Shown here in pieces: positions 6,095 through 6,159 of a stretch of DNA of 6,159 nt. The DNA comes from Bacteroidales bacterium (GTDB taxonomy: Bacteria; Bacteroidota; Bacteroidia; Bacteroidales; Muribaculaceae): the NCBI GenBank assembly GCA_009177195.1, contig WFMA01000189.1:1705-7863 (forward strand). Reading direction: 5' to 3'. Every line of letters starts with the position of its first letter. Position 1 is the first letter of the stretch. Made by a program: the position numbers and the translations under genes. The notes below the pieces were generated by a model. The model saw only the letters and a program-made list of their open reading frames with translations, made no database searches and was not told where the DNA came from.

Positions 6095-6119
6095 AATTCG
6101 TATCTTTGCACTACGAATT
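6095..6119. repeat. Perfect inverted repeat centred on the tRNA-Tyr -7 box
   Basis: AATTCGTA (6095-6102) and TACGAATT (6112-6119) are exact 8-bp inverted complements separated by TCTTTGCAC. The left arm overlaps the first two bases of the TATCTTTG box and the right arm covers the probable transcription start. It could be an operator-like site or a weak hairpin at the 3' end of the ribH transcript, which otherwise has no visible terminator. There is no T-run after it. Confidence 0.5.
6101..6108 (+). promoter_or_regulatory. Bacteroidota -7 box for tRNA-Tyr
   Basis: TATCTTTG matches the TAnnTTTG element and lies 13 nt before the first base of the tRNA, so transcription would start within a few bases of the mature 5' end. 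The upstream -33 region falls in the last codons of ribH and reads TTTTATGG around 6073-6081, a partial match at best. Confidence 0.7.
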
Positions 6120-6121
6120 AA

Positions 6122-6159
6122 GGGCGAATACCAGAGTGGCCAAATGGGGCAGACTGTAA
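6122..6159 (+). tRNA. tRNA-Tyr(GTA), 5' part only
   Basis: The last 38 bases match the 5' half of a bacterial tyrosine tRNA. The acceptor strand is GGGCGAA (6122-6128), followed by T8 and A9, a three-base-pair D stem CCA/TGG (6131-6133 and 6145-6147) with a GAGTGGCCAAA loop, the 5' anticodon stem GCAGA (6149-6153) and the loop CTGTAA running to the window end. The anticodon GTA is at 6156-6158. The 3' half, including the long variable arm expected of tRNA-Tyr, lies outside the window. Confidence 0.92.

Overview
The window reads as chromosomal DNA from a Bacteroidota bacterium, most likely order Bacteroidales. The evidence is three close matches to the Bacteroidota sigma-factor -7 box (TAnnTTTG, each time as TATCTTTG), weak Shine-Dalgarno signals, a DUF3943 outer-membrane-type protein, and a CBS-less arabinose-5-phosphate isomerase of the Bacteroides type. 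The moderate GC content and the protein sequences suggest a gut lineage such as Muribaculaceae, but that family assignment is a guess.

Left part (1-2276, minus strand): a two-gene unit reads leftwards off the window. The first gene is a classical short-chain dehydrogenase of the gluconate 5-dehydrogenase/KduD type (1387-2190), preceded by a TATCTTTG promoter box. A strong 10-bp stem-loop follows in the 82-nt gap. The second gene is the EIIC membrane component of a galactitol-family PTS permease (3' end cut off by the window edge). Together they suggest uptake and oxidation or reduction of a polyol or sugar acid. A sugar-PTS permease is unexpected in this phylum.

Middle (2191-4017): an AT-rich divergent intergenic region of about 340 nt with inverted repeats, then a plus-strand gene for an exported DUF3943 protein, probably an outer-membrane beta-barrel of unknown role.

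Right part (4020-6159, plus strand): a well-formed Bacteroidota promoter (TTTG, 21 nt, TATCTTTG) lies directly behind the DUF3943 stop codon and drives a compact kdsD - pfkB-like - ribH cluster. KdsD makes arabinose-5-phosphate from ribulose-5-phosphate for Kdo/LPS synthesis. RibH makes 6,7-dimethyl-8-ribityllumazine for riboflavin, using a four-carbon unit that also comes from ribulose-5-phosphate. Between them is a PfkB-fold protein that has lost the GAGD catalytic motif and looks like a pseudokinase. The window ends inside a tRNA-Tyr(GTA) gene with its own -7 box, which sits in the middle of a perfect 8-bp inverted repeat.

No CRISPR array, insertion sequence, phage gene or riboswitch was seen. 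The most notable points are the Gat-type PTS permease in a Bacteroidota genome and the motif-less PfkB protein between two ribulose-5-phosphate-drawing enzymes.
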